Shown here: positions 46,355 through 58,099 of the stretch, in pieces
Numbering within the stretch: position 1 is the stretch's first letter
Layout: each line of letters starts with the position of its first letter
Origin: Gigaspora rosea
Lineage: Eukaryota > Glomeromycota > Glomeromycetes > Diversisporales > Gigasporaceae
Direction of reading: 5' to 3'
Assembly: GCA_003550325.1 (NCBI GenBank)
Contig: QKWP01000032.1
Location: forward strand, 535,773-599,772
Length of the DNA: 64,000 nucleotides
The notes under the pieces: model-generated
Seen by the model: the letters and a program-made list of their open reading frames with translations, nothing else
The model's database searches: none
Told to the model about the DNA's origin: nothing
Position numbers and translations under genes: made by a program

Positions 46355-48093
46355 GGGAGCTTCCAGAAATCAGCTGATTTTTGTTTACTATAAGCCTACT
46401 CCACTCACCCACACCTGATACCCCAATTAGCCAATCAGATTTTATGATTATTAAAAAGTTAAATTAATATTTAATAGTAAATAACATTGATCTACTGATC
46501 CAATTTTGATGATTCAACTACCAAAAGGATCCTCACAACGAGAGGATTCTAGTGAGCCCAAAATTGTTAAAATCCAATCACAGGATCCTGTGATCAGAAT
46601 AGATTGTGTTACTATATAAGTTCTACAATTTATTAATTATTTATAACACATTTATAGTAACACAAATTTATTTTGATCTTAGGATCCTGTGATTGGATTT
46701 TAACGATTTTGGACTTGATAGAATTCCTACATTGAGATGATCATTTTGGTAGTAAAATCACTGAAATCGGCCTCATATATCAGAAGTTATTAACAATTAA
46801 AATTTAATATTTAATTGTTAATAACTTTTAATCTACTGGGCCGATTTCAGTGATTTTACTACCAAAATGATCCTCTCAATGAGAGGATTCTAACAAGCCA
46901 AACTTGTTAAAATTAAATCACAGGATCCTAAGATCAAAATAAATTTGTGTTACTACAAATGGGTTATAATTATTTAATAAATTATAGAACTTTTATAGTA
47001 ACACAAATCTATTCTGATCACAGGATCCTGTGATTGGATTTTAACAATATTGGGCTTGCTAGAATTCTCTCATTGAGAGGATCATTTTGGTAGTTGAATC
47101 ATCAAATTTGGTCCCGTAGATTAAAAGTTATTAATTATTAAATATTATTAATAAATTTATAATTTTGGTCAAAAATAATTTTGCAACTTTGGCCGGAATT
47201 ATGAAATTTTGGCCGGATTTACACCTGATACTTCAGCTAACCCACTCATCCACAGGACCCCTGAACATATGCATAAAACGTTTGTAGTACTCTTAGACTA
47301 AGTTTTTTAAAATGTTTATCGTACAGTTACACAAATCTTATTTTTTTAATAACAACTTAACTCAACCTTTGGTGTACACTTAATTAATAATATCAAAAAA
47401 AAATGTCATACAGTTACTTAATGTGCAAGAATAGTTAGTCGTACATAATATATAAATATAATTTATATAACATACAAAGTTTAATAAAAACTAGTAAAAT
47501 CAATAATAGTGACAATATTTATTTATTGTGGATAATTTAGTATTAACTTTATATACCTGTCTCTAAATTGATTCTAGAACAATATCAATATTGTTTGCTT
47601 AAGTATTACAATGATTGGTATGTACACTGTATGTACTGTATAAAGAATATATATAATTTAACTCAATAGTTACTAGGAGATAAGTTTCTATTTTACTTGA
47701 ATAAAGATCTCTTTAGCACTATAATATAATATTGTTGTTTCACAAAAAGATATAACTTTTGTGGATTACAACATTGTATAAAATTGAATATTACCAATTC
47801 AATTAATAGAAATTTAAAACATAAATTAATTTATTAACTTTTACTTTTTTTAAAGTAATTTAATTTTAAGCATTTATTATATCTACGTCATACATTAATT
47901 TATTTTTAATTAAAACTATGTTGTACACTTAATTATATATCGTACACTTAAAGTGTTGCTTTAATGTTTGTGTACACTTTATAATAAAATTTAAGTGTAC
48001 ACTTATATAAAGTTTAAAGACAAAGGTTATATATATATATAACATTAGTATTCAGGGGTCCTCCACCCACCCAGAAATCAGCTAGAAGCTCTC
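46355..48093. mobile_element. PIF/Harbinger-like non-autonomous element in the integrase
   Basis: Ends GGGAGCTTCCAG and CTAGAAGCTCTC, with TAA on both sides (46352-46354, 48094-48096). Using a TAA duplication puts the two integrase halves back in one frame, which supports the border. The interior (46440-47160) is four alternating copies of a palindromic module with AGGATCCTGTGAT, CTCTCATTGAGAGGATCATT and TTACTACCAAAATGATC, shared with 15299-17249. It contains 47254-48062. No transposase. Confidence 0.75.
47254..48062. mobile_element. AGGACCC-type element, 809 bp
   Basis: Perfect inverted ends AGGACCCCTGAA and TTCAGGGGTCCT. Flanks TCATCCAC and CCACCCAC are an 8-bp duplication with two mismatches. 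The interior has repeated GTACACTTAA-like words. A segment of about 65 bp (47657-47723, TACTAGGAGATAAGTTTCT) recurs at 35545-35611. Confidence 0.65.
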
Positions 48094-48100
48094 TAATATA

Positions 48101-49030
48101 TTAATTGGTTTGTTTGGTTATAGGCAAAGGGCCTACGAGATCAATTCCAACACGTTCAAAAGCTCTTCCAATTTGTATAGGATGTAGAGGTTCTTTTCTA
48201 TGACCTTTTTGTCTTCGTTGGCATTCTTCACAAGTCTTCACATATTCTTGTATGTCTTGATACATTTTGGTCCTAATAATAATATTCTGATATTTTATAA
48301 TACATAGCATCCGTTCCCAAATGTCCAGCAGTGGGATGCTTATGCATCATATATAACACTGGTTCAATTTCTGTCCATTTATTAATTCTAAGAGGTTTGT
48401 CTGGGTTTCTTTTATTCTTTTTATAGAGAAGATGATATCTAATTTCAAAAATATTTAGCCTAGGTCATAAGTCGTTTTTGTTCTTGGTTAGTAAATCCAT
48501 CTGGAAATTGGTCTGTGTCCAAATAGTGGTAGAGGTTATAATATTGGTCGAGATTCATGAGGTCTATTAGATATAGTTGTCTGGGTTGGTAACCGTGAGA
48601 GAGCATCAACATTAGAATGAATTCGGCCTGGTTTATGAATAATTCCAAAATTGTATAGTTGGAGCTTCAAGATCTATCTTCTAATTCTTTCTTTGGGTTC
48701 AGCAGTACGTAACTATTTCAATGCTGAGTGGTCTGTAACTAGGATGAATTTTGTAGTGCCTAAATATTTATGAAAATGTTCTATGGCCCATACAACTGCA
48801 GCACATTCAAGTTCAGTTGCTGCATAATTTATTTCTTCCTTTCACAGGCTTTTACTAGCATAGGCGATAGGGTGTTCTTTTCTATTTCTATCTAGTTGGC
48901 TTAGTATGGCTCCAAAGCCATTGTAAAAAGCATCAGTAGCAAGTATAAATATCTTTAAAGTTTGGGTACGCTAATATAGGGGCAGTAATAAGTCTAGATT
49001 TTAACTCTTCAAAAGCTTTTTGTTGTTTAT
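48101..49030 (-). pseudogene. gypsy RNase H and integrase N-terminus
   Basis: RNase H remnants on the minus strand are TDAFYNGFGAILSQLDRNRK (about 48862-48930), EINYAATELECAAVVWAIEH and VTDHSAL, keeping the Asp, Glu and Asp landmarks. Downstream follow an integrase zinc-binding region (HKHPTAGHLGT, CEECQRRQKG) and the open piece 48101-48310 ending GIDLVGPLPITKQTN with the first catalytic Asp of the integrase. Frameshifts separate the parts. The stop at 48101-48103 lies just before the insertion site. Confidence 0.75.
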
Positions 49031-49034
49031 CTTG

Positions 49035-49764
49035 CTAGTAATAGAGTTCATCTTTTTGTAGAAGAGAGTTTAAAGGGCAAGCAATTAATGAAAAGTTTTG
49101 GATAAATTGGTGGTAGTATCCTGCAAGTCCAAGGAAAGATCGAAGAGCTGTAAGGTTTTTAGGAGGTTGAATCCATTGGACAGCTTCTACTTTTTGAGGG
49201 TCAGGGGCAATACCCTTAGTGGAGATAAGATGTTCTAGAAAAGGTAGTTGGTGATCCAGAAGGTACATTTTTCTATATTAAGTCTGAGTCCTGCTTGTTT
49301 AATTCTATCAAATACTCTTTTTAAATGGGTCAAGTGTTCATCAAATATTCTAGAATAAACAATTGTATTGTCTAAGTATACAACTACAAATTTCCATGCA
49401 ATTCCTTTATATACACGATTCATTAGTCTTTGGAAAGTTGTGGAGCATTGCAAAGACCAAAAGGCATTACATTAAATTCATAGAGGCCATATCGTGTAGT
49501 AAAAGCAGTTTTCTCTTTGTTATGAGAGTCCATGGCAACTTGCCAATATCCACTTACAAGATCAAGAGTAGAGAACCAAGAGCATCCTGTGAGGGCATTA
49601 AGCATTTCATCAATGCAAGGTAGAGGATAAGCATCCTTTTTGGTGACAGCATTTATTTTTCTGTAGTTTACACAAAATTGTAATTTGTCATTTTTTTTTT
49701 GTACTAGAACAACAGGTGAGGTCCAAGAGCTGTCAGAGAGTTGAATAAGTTTGTGTTCTAACAT
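49035..49764 (-). pseudogene. gypsy reverse transcriptase
   Basis: 49423-49764 contains LIQLSDSSWTSPVVLVQKK, NYRKINAVTKKDAYPLP, FSTLDLVSGYWQ (first catalytic Asp) and MPFGLCNAP. A frameshift leads to 49235-49453 with VVVYLDNTIVYS, where the usual YLDD is YLDN, losing a catalytic Asp. Another shift leads to 49035-49268 with LRSFLGLAGYYHQFIQNFS, the connection region. Order and motifs are typical of Ty3/gypsy. Inactive by both substitution and frame. Confidence 0.88.
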
Positions 49765-50027
49765 TCTTTGTATTTTTTCTTGTATAAATTCTTGTTCATT
49801 TGGAGGTACAGAGTAAGGGCAAGAACAAATAGGGTGTACATCCTCAGTATAGATTCGGTGAATAACCAGATTGGTTCGTTCTAGCTTAGTTATATCTGTT
49901 GCAAAGAGGTCTGCAAATTCTTCTAATAATTTTCGAAAAGCTAGACCTTGTTCTTTATTAAGTGGTCCAATATTTAAGGGGGTCTGAGTTGATAGAGTAT
50001 ATTCTTCATGTTCAAGGGTAATAATAT

Positions 50028-50645
50028 TTACAGGTCTGAGTATAAGGGTCTGGTCTGGGTCGACAGGTAGTTTATGATCCTGCCTAGGATTTTTAAAAAT
50101 TTTGACAAAGCGTTTCCAAGCTGTTGGTGAGCATTTTGAGCTTCTTCTTGGAAAAAGTGTAGTAAAATAGCATTAGTAGTTTCCAAAGTTTCAATTCTTG
50201 CTTGTAATTGTTTTATCAGTTGGTCGTGTTGTTGTACTTGTTGTTGGAGCTGATAAAACTGGGAGTCATCATCCACTTCCTTAATAGTTTCTTTAGTAGG
50301 TAATGAGTAAATTTCTGGGTCTGGAAGTTTGCAATTATCACAATATCCTTGATTTGCATTCAATTCTTCTTGGTGTTTAAAATATAAACATTCCTGGCAA
50401 AGGTCAACAGGAACTGTAATGTTTCTTCGAAGTACAGCGAGGGCATACTTCTGGTTATAGTCTGGGTGGCTGGTATCAAAGGATTTATCCAAAATTGTTT
50501 GTAGAGGGTTAATATTATTTTCTGATAATAGGTCTGATTCAGCTTGCAATATAAGTTGCATTTCCTCATAGCTCCAAGGTTGAGTTATATGGTCAGAGGT
50601 TAGAGGTTCTAAGGCCTGGACGATGGTCTGGTCATTTTCATCCAA
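50028..50645 (-). pseudogene. gypsy ORF segment with cysteine pairs and coiled coil
   Basis: An open stretch of 205 residues between the zinc-knuckle region and the RT. It has two cysteine pairs (CQECLYF and CDNCKL) and a glutamine-rich heptad-like region (FYQLQQQVQQHDQLIKQL) predicted by eye to form a coiled coil. I do not recognise the domain. Its place upstream of RT in the polyprotein suggests a spacer or scaffold role, which is inference. Confidence 0.6.
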
Positions 50646-50949
50646 GAGGATCTTTGCAAGTCGGTAAATTCTGGTCTAGTTTATTTCATATTGGTGTCCA
50701 GCATTCTTTGTTGATTCAGTATAATGTTTAATTTGGGTCCAAAGATTATAGTTAGGATTATACTAGATATCCTGGCTAGCCTTGTATGCATAAAGGTGTT
50801 TCAATTCACAAAACTATAATTCTTCTCAAAACTATCTAATTGACACATTCTAGGCCTTGTGACAGATTTGTTACATGCTTTGTAACTAACAAGCATTTCA
50901 CGTCCTTCACCTTGGGTGAACAAATGGATGCTTCTAGGGTCTTAATGGT

Positions 50950-51593
50950 CTATACTATAGTGGAAGTTAGTATAGCATCAAGTTTCTCTTCAAGAAGTTT
51001 AAGAACTTCAGATCTGTTAGGAACTTTACATTGACAACAATAATGAGTATGATGAGTGCTATGGGTAGGTAGACGATTACTATCAACTTGATCAAGAGTA
51101 CATCCGCACTGGTAAACCAAGTTTTGTCTTTTCCAAGTGGTAAGAGGACAATAAGCTTCAATATGGCCTAATGTACTGCATCCTCTGCAGACATTATTAG
51201 GGCAATTCCTATATATAGAGTTGTGATCCATTATCCATTTTCATCCGTTTTTATATTAAAATCTATGGATATCCAAAGATTTTAATATGAAAACGGATGG
51301 AAACAGATAACAGATTACATCTCTACCTATATAGATAGTTGGAGTCATTGCAAGTAGGGCAGGTAGCACGCTTTGGGCTTGTTTAGAACATTTAACAGCA
51401 ATGTGGCCAAATACCTGGCATCAGTTACATTGGTTGGTAGGACAATTTGCAAAGAGGTGGTCAGGAGAACTACAATTTCCACAGACATATTGTTTAGAAG
51501 CTTTTCTATTTCTATGGTGAGACCAATAAATAGTCCATTCATTTTTTTCAAAAAGAGAAATTGGTCTGAGTCTTCTCGATTAAAAGCATACAC
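50950..51593 (-). pseudogene. gypsy zinc-knuckle cluster downstream of the protease
   Basis: Three CX2CX4HX4C knuckles can be read on the minus strand: CGNCSSPDHLFANC (about 51435-51480), C-x2-CQVFGHIAVKC after a stop (about 51400-51430), and CRGCSTLGHIEAYC (about 51150-51190). A further CGC and CCQC pattern follows. Knuckles after the protease, besides the one in gag, are unusual for Ty3/gypsy. Frames differ, so the copy is dead. Confidence 0.65.
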
Positions 51594-51910
51594 TTCTCTG
51601 GGATATAAGTAATCTGTTTCATAAAGGTCTAATTCATCTGGTGCGGTAACTGTGGGTTAACTAGTTGAGATTGGTTGCTTTCATAAGTAGTAGAGATAGT
51701 ATATTTCTTGTTTTCCCATCTAAAAGTATAACAACCATTTTCCAATTATAATTTGCTTCACCTTTTGATTCCAGTCATTATCTAAGAGAAGGGAGTAAGA
51801 AGTGAAGTAGTGCTACTACTTCCACAATAAGGGGATGGTAATATAGTCAATTTTAACTGGTAGGTCTTTTATAATTTCTAAAGGTCAAGTAGAAGTTCTA
51901 ACTGCAGGAA

Positions 51911-52114
51911 CTATAAGGCTGTTAGAGGCCTTTTAATAGTCAATTCAAGTTCCTTGACTGCCTTGTGAGCAATTATGCTAATTGAAGCACTACTATCAAT
52001 AATAGCTTGATAGAGTTTATTCTGAAGAGAGACATTATATTTGACAGATGTAGTATATGCAGGAGTTTGAACAAGATTGGCATTTTTGGCTTCCTTATAT
52101 AAGTGAGTAGCCAA
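51911..52114 (-). pseudogene. gypsy aspartic protease
   Basis: AIIDSSASISIIAHKAVKEL has the form of the retropepsin active site DSGAS, with Gly replaced by Ser. The family cuts the Gag-Pol polyprotein as a dimer. The substitution and flanking frameshifts suggest loss of activity. Confidence 0.7.
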
Positions 52115-52267
52115 GGCACCTCGGACTGATAGATTGTTAAGTAGTACTTCCCACTTGTTAGCAGTAAGAGAGGGTGTCTGAGTCGGATTTTGTATAAGAT
52201 AATTAACACTTCGATAATAAGGAGAAGGTGATTGATTAGAAGAATTTTGTAAGAGCGATAATTGTCA

Positions 52268-53258
52268 TCATTTCAATTCTATAGTTGTTGTCTCTAGATT
52301 GGCTCCTAGGACAAGAATTATTATGACTGTGAGTACAGTCTCTGTTATTAGAATAGTGGTCAGAGGAGCGACTATTTCAGTCTCTATTTTGGTTGTTATT
52401 TCTGTTTCAGTTATTATTGTTATTATTACGATGAGAGTTGGATCCTTGTCGTTGGACTTGTTTTTTACTATTACAATCACAAATAAAATGTCTAGTGCGT
52501 CCACAATAATAACAAATAAAAGGCTCTCTCATTCGAAAGGTTTGGGCACGGTTGTCAGCATAATTAACAGAAGAGGTAGTGGTGGTCTGTGTCTGGGCTA
52601 AGTTGATACTAAGCTTAGCAATTTGGCTAGTAAGTTGTTAAATAGCTTGGTCAGTATTGGTGATAGGGTAGTTATTAATTTTCTGGTTTCCTAGCAGAGG
52701 GCTACTTCAATAGCATTATCCAAGGTATTAGAGACAGCAGCTTGAACATTAACTGAATACTCAGAATGCAAGCTTTGAATAAAATGTCGTTTAATGAAAT
52801 CAGCTAGAAAAACAGTGACCAGTCCACTTTTTTTTTAATATATGAAATCAGTTGACATATCTATTTACAGTCTCTGTAGGTTCTTGGTTAATATTAAAAA
52901 GCTGTTTTTGCCAGAGAGCCTTATGCTTGGTGGTATAGAAATATGCCTTAAAAAGATGCTGGAAACTTCGGTCCTGGGCACCATCATTATTAAAAACATT
53001 GGGTACTGGATTTAAAGATTGATACCAGTTTAAGTCAACTCCTTTAAGATATACAGGAGCAAGTTGGAGTTTCCATTCAGCACTCCATTTATTAGCAGTA
53101 GTGGCTCTTTTAAATTTCTTTAGCCAGTCATCAGGGTCTTGGGTTCTGTCTCCATAAAAATCAGCAACAGTTATAAGAGTTTTCTCAGAGCCTTGTTCAA
53201 GGGCAGCAGCAAGATCAGTTATGGCTTGTGCGGCAGCTTGTAAAGCACCAACTCCCAT
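52268..53258 (-). pseudogene. gypsy gag-like protein with zinc knuckle
   Basis: 53258-52848 is open and reads VADFYGDRTQDPDDWLKKFK, ANKWSAEWKLQLAPVYLKG and FNINQEPTETVNRYV, a capsid-like retrotransposon gag domain. The next part continues in another frame (ADFIKRHFIQSLHSEYSVNV, DNAIEVA). Near 52470-52540 there is a CCHC knuckle CYYCGRTRHFICDC followed by an Asn/Arg-rich stretch. The start is taken as the first Met of the open stretch; an upstream extension is possible. Confidence 0.75.
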
Positions 53259-53495
53259 GGATTTTTTTCATCTAGTTGGTTAAAAGGTAAGATAGGGTTT
53301 AATTTTTCAACCAGAGGTTGTAAATTTATTTATTCAAATTGTTGAGGTAAGTCAGGTCTGATAATAGTAGTTTCTTGGTTTTGGGTATAATAGTCAAGAG
53401 GTTCAATTAAATTTTGGTTATTAAAAAGAGATAGATTAGGTAAGGGGGTGTATGTCGAGAGATGACATTTATATATAAATTAACAGTAGGGTAAT

Positions 53496-53674
53496 AGGAC
53501 CCCGAAATATACATAGATAGGTCAGGCATGTATTTGCTTATTTTTGAGGTTTTTTATGCAGATTTTTTCTATTTATAGTAATTTTTTGCTTATTTTAAAG
53601 TTTTTTCTGCAAATCTTTCCTTTTTTAGTAATTCTATAATTAACCTGACCTATCTATGTATATTTTGAGGTCCT
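53496..53674. mobile_element. AGGACC-type MITE, 179 bp
   Basis: Ends AGGACCCCGAAATATACATA and TATGTATATTTTGAGGTCCT, with arms of over 30 bp reaching AGATAGGTCAGG. Perfect 8-bp duplication AGGGTAAT at 53488-53495 and 53675-53682. Half of a relative lies at 43749-43832. Confidence 0.88.
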
Positions 53675-53682
53675 AGGGTAAT

Positions 53683-54258
53683 GTTCAACTATAGGAGGAG
53701 GTGAGAAAAGGAGCAGTAGTGCGAGCAAGAGAAAAGGTTTGTTTTATTAAGCGAAAGAAGCGATTTTGTTGTAGAGGAGGAGTAGTTTCTTGAGTATAAT
53801 GATATATTATTTCTGTGATAGGTGAGGAAGGAAACTCAAGTCATGGAGGGATTGGTATATAAGTATCAGTAGAGGAACTAATACCCACGTCAGCTAATTG
53901 TTCAGGACCTAAAGTATGTAAGATCTGGGTGGAGAAGTATCAAAGTTTAAGTCAGTTCTTTCTAATTGATTTTGGAAATCAAATAGAAGGTATTCAGTCC
54001 TTAGTCGAGTATGAGCAGGAGTAAAAGGAAGAAGGTCCTCAATATGAAGGTCAAGTAGATTAGTTCAAAATTAAGAGGTGAGGTAGGTGCAAGAGTATAG
54101 AGAGTATGTCCAAGGTGTAGACCAGCAATAACTTCTTTTGGAACTAGAAGATCGTTGTTATAATGGCAACTAAAAACAATATCTCGAGCAGCGGCTCTAG
54201 TAGTATTATAATTAGTGGAATTAACTAGGACACAGTAAGCGTTATTTGTTTTTTGGGA
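53683..54258 (-). pseudogene. gypsy 5' coding region of unknown function
   Basis: The minus strand is open over 54001-54266 with YSQKTNNAYCVLVNSTNY, ARDIVFSCHYNNDLLVPK and a hydrophobic end. It lies upstream of gag and is broken at 54259 by the hAT insertion; the interrupted sequence resumes at 63418. I recognise no domain. Confidence 0.45.
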
Positions 54259-54495
54259 GTATTGGGTAGGGTACGAAATAGACTGGGCCAAACACGGAAA
54301 TTTGTGGGCTGGGCCAGGCTTGGGCCTAAATCGGGCTCAAAATTTTAAATCCATAATCTTGTGGCCCAGGCCTAAATTGGGCCCAATGGGCCTAGTATTA
54401 TAGTAATTTTTTTTTGGACAAATTTGATTGGTATAAAGACATGTAAGTTCATATACTATATGATTGGGTATAAAGACATGTAAGTTCATGTACTA

Positions 54496-55138
54496 TCCCT
54501 TAGATTGTAGTAGAACACAGGCAAATTTGCCTGTGTTTTTGCACTTTTTTAGCTCTGATTTACTTTTTTAAAATACTAAAATAATTAAATAAAACTTTGT
54601 ACAATTATATTTGAAAATAAGGATTACTTTTTTGCAAAATTAGTTTTTATATTATAAGAAATAAATTATAGTTACATATAAGCTGAAAATAGATAATTTT
54701 AAGAAAAAATTTTTTTAAAAAATTTTATTACAATTTTTCTGTGATCTTATTTAGTTTTAGTTTTAGAACTATAGTTCTTAAGACAATATTGTAGTTTATA
54801 TAAAGGATGACAACTTTCATTATTGCAACTTTAATGATTTACTTGTAAAAATTAAGACTTGTATTAGAAGTAAAGATTTTTTTTATAGACGGGAACATAT
54901 AAAATTTGAAAAAATCTAAAGAAAAATTTTAATAGTAAAAATGCCAATACAAGAACTTTAAACATTTATTATATTAAAGTTTTCTAATGATTTTAAAAAA
55001 ATTTTATAACAAAGTTACTAAAACAAAACTTAAAGAATATTTTTTACTTAGAAAAGATATGGCTAAAATCAATATTTAAAATTTTATTAAAAATTTTAAA
55101 ATACGCAGGCAAATTTGCCTGTGTTACAATCTAAGGGA
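54496..55138. mobile_element. Tc1/mariner-like MITE, copy 2 (643 bp)
   Basis: Same family as 15749-16393, in the opposite orientation and nearly identical by eye along its length. TA on both sides (54494-54495, 55139-55140). It lies in the 5' non-coding part of the hAT element, just after a 2-unit tandem repeat of about 43 bp (TATAAAGACATGTAAGTTCA). Confidence 0.85.
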
Positions 55139-56959
55139 TATTAACGATAAAGGAGTTAATACATATCAAGTCTTCGCGGTGCTATTAAGTGAAGAACTAC
55201 GTAGAGTAAGAGGTATAACATTGGTCGCTAATTTTTTTAAAAAAGCAAGCTAGTAAGTTTGGTGTGCGCAATAAAGCAAATACTATATGTATGTACTTAT
55301 CTGTTAGTTAAAAAAATTAGACGAGTTAAATAAGAAAAAAAAACTTCATATCTTTTTGGACCGGACTGGATAAAGGCACTAAAAAAGTATACTTAAGGTA
55401 ATTTATACGACTCAAGAGAGTTCTTTTGTAGAAGTATATTTCTATATTTTAAAAGTATAAAAATTAGGATTTAACAATAAGCTCTTTTATTAGGTTATAG
55501 TATTCTAAAGTATTAAAAAATAAGTTGATATAAAAATGAATTACGGTATGTAAAATAAAGCTCATTTCACATATATGAATAGATTAATAATCTATTATTA
55601 TTTATTAATTAGAAATTCAAAGTATTCATTCTGAAAGTCTTGAAATAACCACAAATAACGAAATTTCTGAAATAAGTACCACTAATGAAAGCACTGAAAT
55701 AACTACTGTTACTAAAAGTCCCGAAATAACTACTGTTAACAAAAATTCAGAAATAACCACTACTAGTGGAAAACGTAAAAGAGTAGAATCATGGGCCTTT
55801 AAAGAAGGCCACTTTGTACATCATGATCCTCAAAAGTTTAATAATTTTTGTTTATAATGTCATTTATTAGGTTTGTAAAACAGTTAATATCTATATTATA
55901 TGTATTTGTTAGCAAATTATGCGAAATGTACGCACTGTGGTAATGTTTTAAAGCACGATAACGAGACGGGTACTAGCTCTTTAATTTGGCACATAAAAAA
56001 AACAAAATGTAAGAAACATTTGAATAATGGATCACAGCAAACATTGCAGTTATCTGCATCAGGTCTTATCACTTATAAGTTTTCACAAGAAAAGAGTCGA
56101 CAAGATATGACCAAAATGATTATTAGACATGCGTATTCATTTCACATAGTTGAACACGAAGAATTCCTTAAGTTTATTAAAAACTTACAACCAAAATATA
56201 AAGTAGTATGTGAAAAAACAGTACATGATGATTGCATGGATATTGTTGAAAAACTTAAAGTGAAGGTTTGCACAATGATAGAAGAGGCTCCTGGACGACT
56301 AAGTTATACAACTGACCTATGGACATCGAACCAAACTTTGGGATACATGGTTGTTACTTGTCATTTTATAGATAGATGTTGGAAGCTTCAAAAATTAGTT
56401 ATATCGTTCAAATTAATCCCCACACCACATACCAGAGTTGTCATTAGTGAAACAATTTTAAAATGTTTTAATAATTGGAATATAATGTCACAAACTCTAG
56501 CAATTACTATGGACAACCCAACCAGCAATGATGCTGCGATTACTAATTTGAGACACGAACTTGATAGGCAAAGCATGCTTGTAGCTAAAGGAAGTTTACT
56601 GCATCAACGATGCTGTGCTCACATAATAAATCTTATTGTAAACAATGTGCTAAAAATGGTTAAAGGCATTGTTAGCAAAATTAGAGAATGCACAAAATGG
56701 ATCCATAGTTCGCAGTCCCGGTTACAAAATTTTGAAGATGCGATTGTTGGATGCTGCCCGAACTTGCAACAAGCCAAAGACCAGCCCTCGATGTGCCGAC
56801 TCGTTGGAATTCAGTTTACTTTATGCTAATATCTACAATTCTATACAAACGAGTTTTTGAACGTCTTGAATTATGTTATGCTAGTTTTGAGCAAATCATG
56901 CCTTCTGAAGAAGACTGGCAGAAAGCTAAGATCATTTCGAATTTTTTAAGTAAATTTTT

Positions 56960-57028
56960 ACTGCATTTGTGTGAAATAACACTGCATTTGTGTGAAATAA
57001 CGCCCACAGGCGTTATTTCACACAAATG
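56960..57028. repeat. 21-bp direct repeat plus perfect 20-bp hairpin
   Basis: CTGCATTTGTGTGAAATAAC occurs twice (56961, 56982). The second copy forms a perfect 20-bp stem (56985-57004 with 57009-57028) around a CACA loop. It is inside the transposase coding sequence (HLCEIT), 31 bp before the Helitron end. Confidence 0.85.
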
Positions 57029-58099
57029 TAATAATAAATTTGCTAAAAATGTATATTAACTAGTTACTAGCATGCTTCGCATTGCTTACACAATGCACTT
57101 AGAGTTTAAATTTTATTGCATTTAGTGACTAAATATAAGTAAATAAAATAGATAAGATTATAATAATTTTGAATCTAAACTAATTTATGGATATTTGGTT
57201 TAATGTTATGCATAATAGATGGAGCGTAATAGATAGTTAAGAGGGAAAAAATTGTTAAATTTATTGCGGTTTGCAAAATTATGTTAAATTTGAAGATCAA
57301 TAAAAAAAAAGTAATCACTAATAGCACAATTATTGGGTCAGATCAGTGAATATAAAACAAAAGTAAATAAAAAATGCAGATTTGGTGTATTATGTAAAAT
57401 AAAGTGCATTTCGTGCCAAATATTGTAGATTTCTTTTTTGACTGGTTGTTTTATAGCAATGTGTTTGGATTTAATTTTTTATATGTAAAGAAAATTGTAT
57501 CTGTATGCACTTTATTCTGTAAAAATAAAGTAATATAAATAATTATCGTTAACATTATTGTTCTTAATAATATAAGAGAAAAAAGCTTTTAAATTTCAGA
57601 TTTCCTGAAGAATAATGTTGTACACATTTATAAGGAAGTATGAATTATTTTTTTTATTGCATATATAGGTTAAAATTGATGGATATATGTATAAAAATTC
57701 ATAAGGTTTATAATGAAAAGCCTGTCAACGAAGTGACAGAGCAATCATTATTGTGAAGCACGTCTGAAATCTGTGACAGGTTATGTCGATCATCAAATCG
57801 AAAGAACATAAAGATTAGAATTAAGTGCAGGCTTTAATATTTGATATTTAATTTTTATTTAGAAGTCAAACTGTGGTTATCATAGTAAAATCTTGAGTTA
57901 TTTATGATTTTTCTGTTTTCTCGAATTTTTTATGTTATACATAGTCTTGTGATTTTATTGGATACAACCAATAATAATTGACATAACCTGTCATAGAGCC
58001 AAGGATATTTAAGGGTGCTATCGCTCGCCTTGTATTGAAGGCTGTCTCTATCGTCCCACTCTACCAACCTTTGCTTGATGACTCATAAATTAAAGGTGC

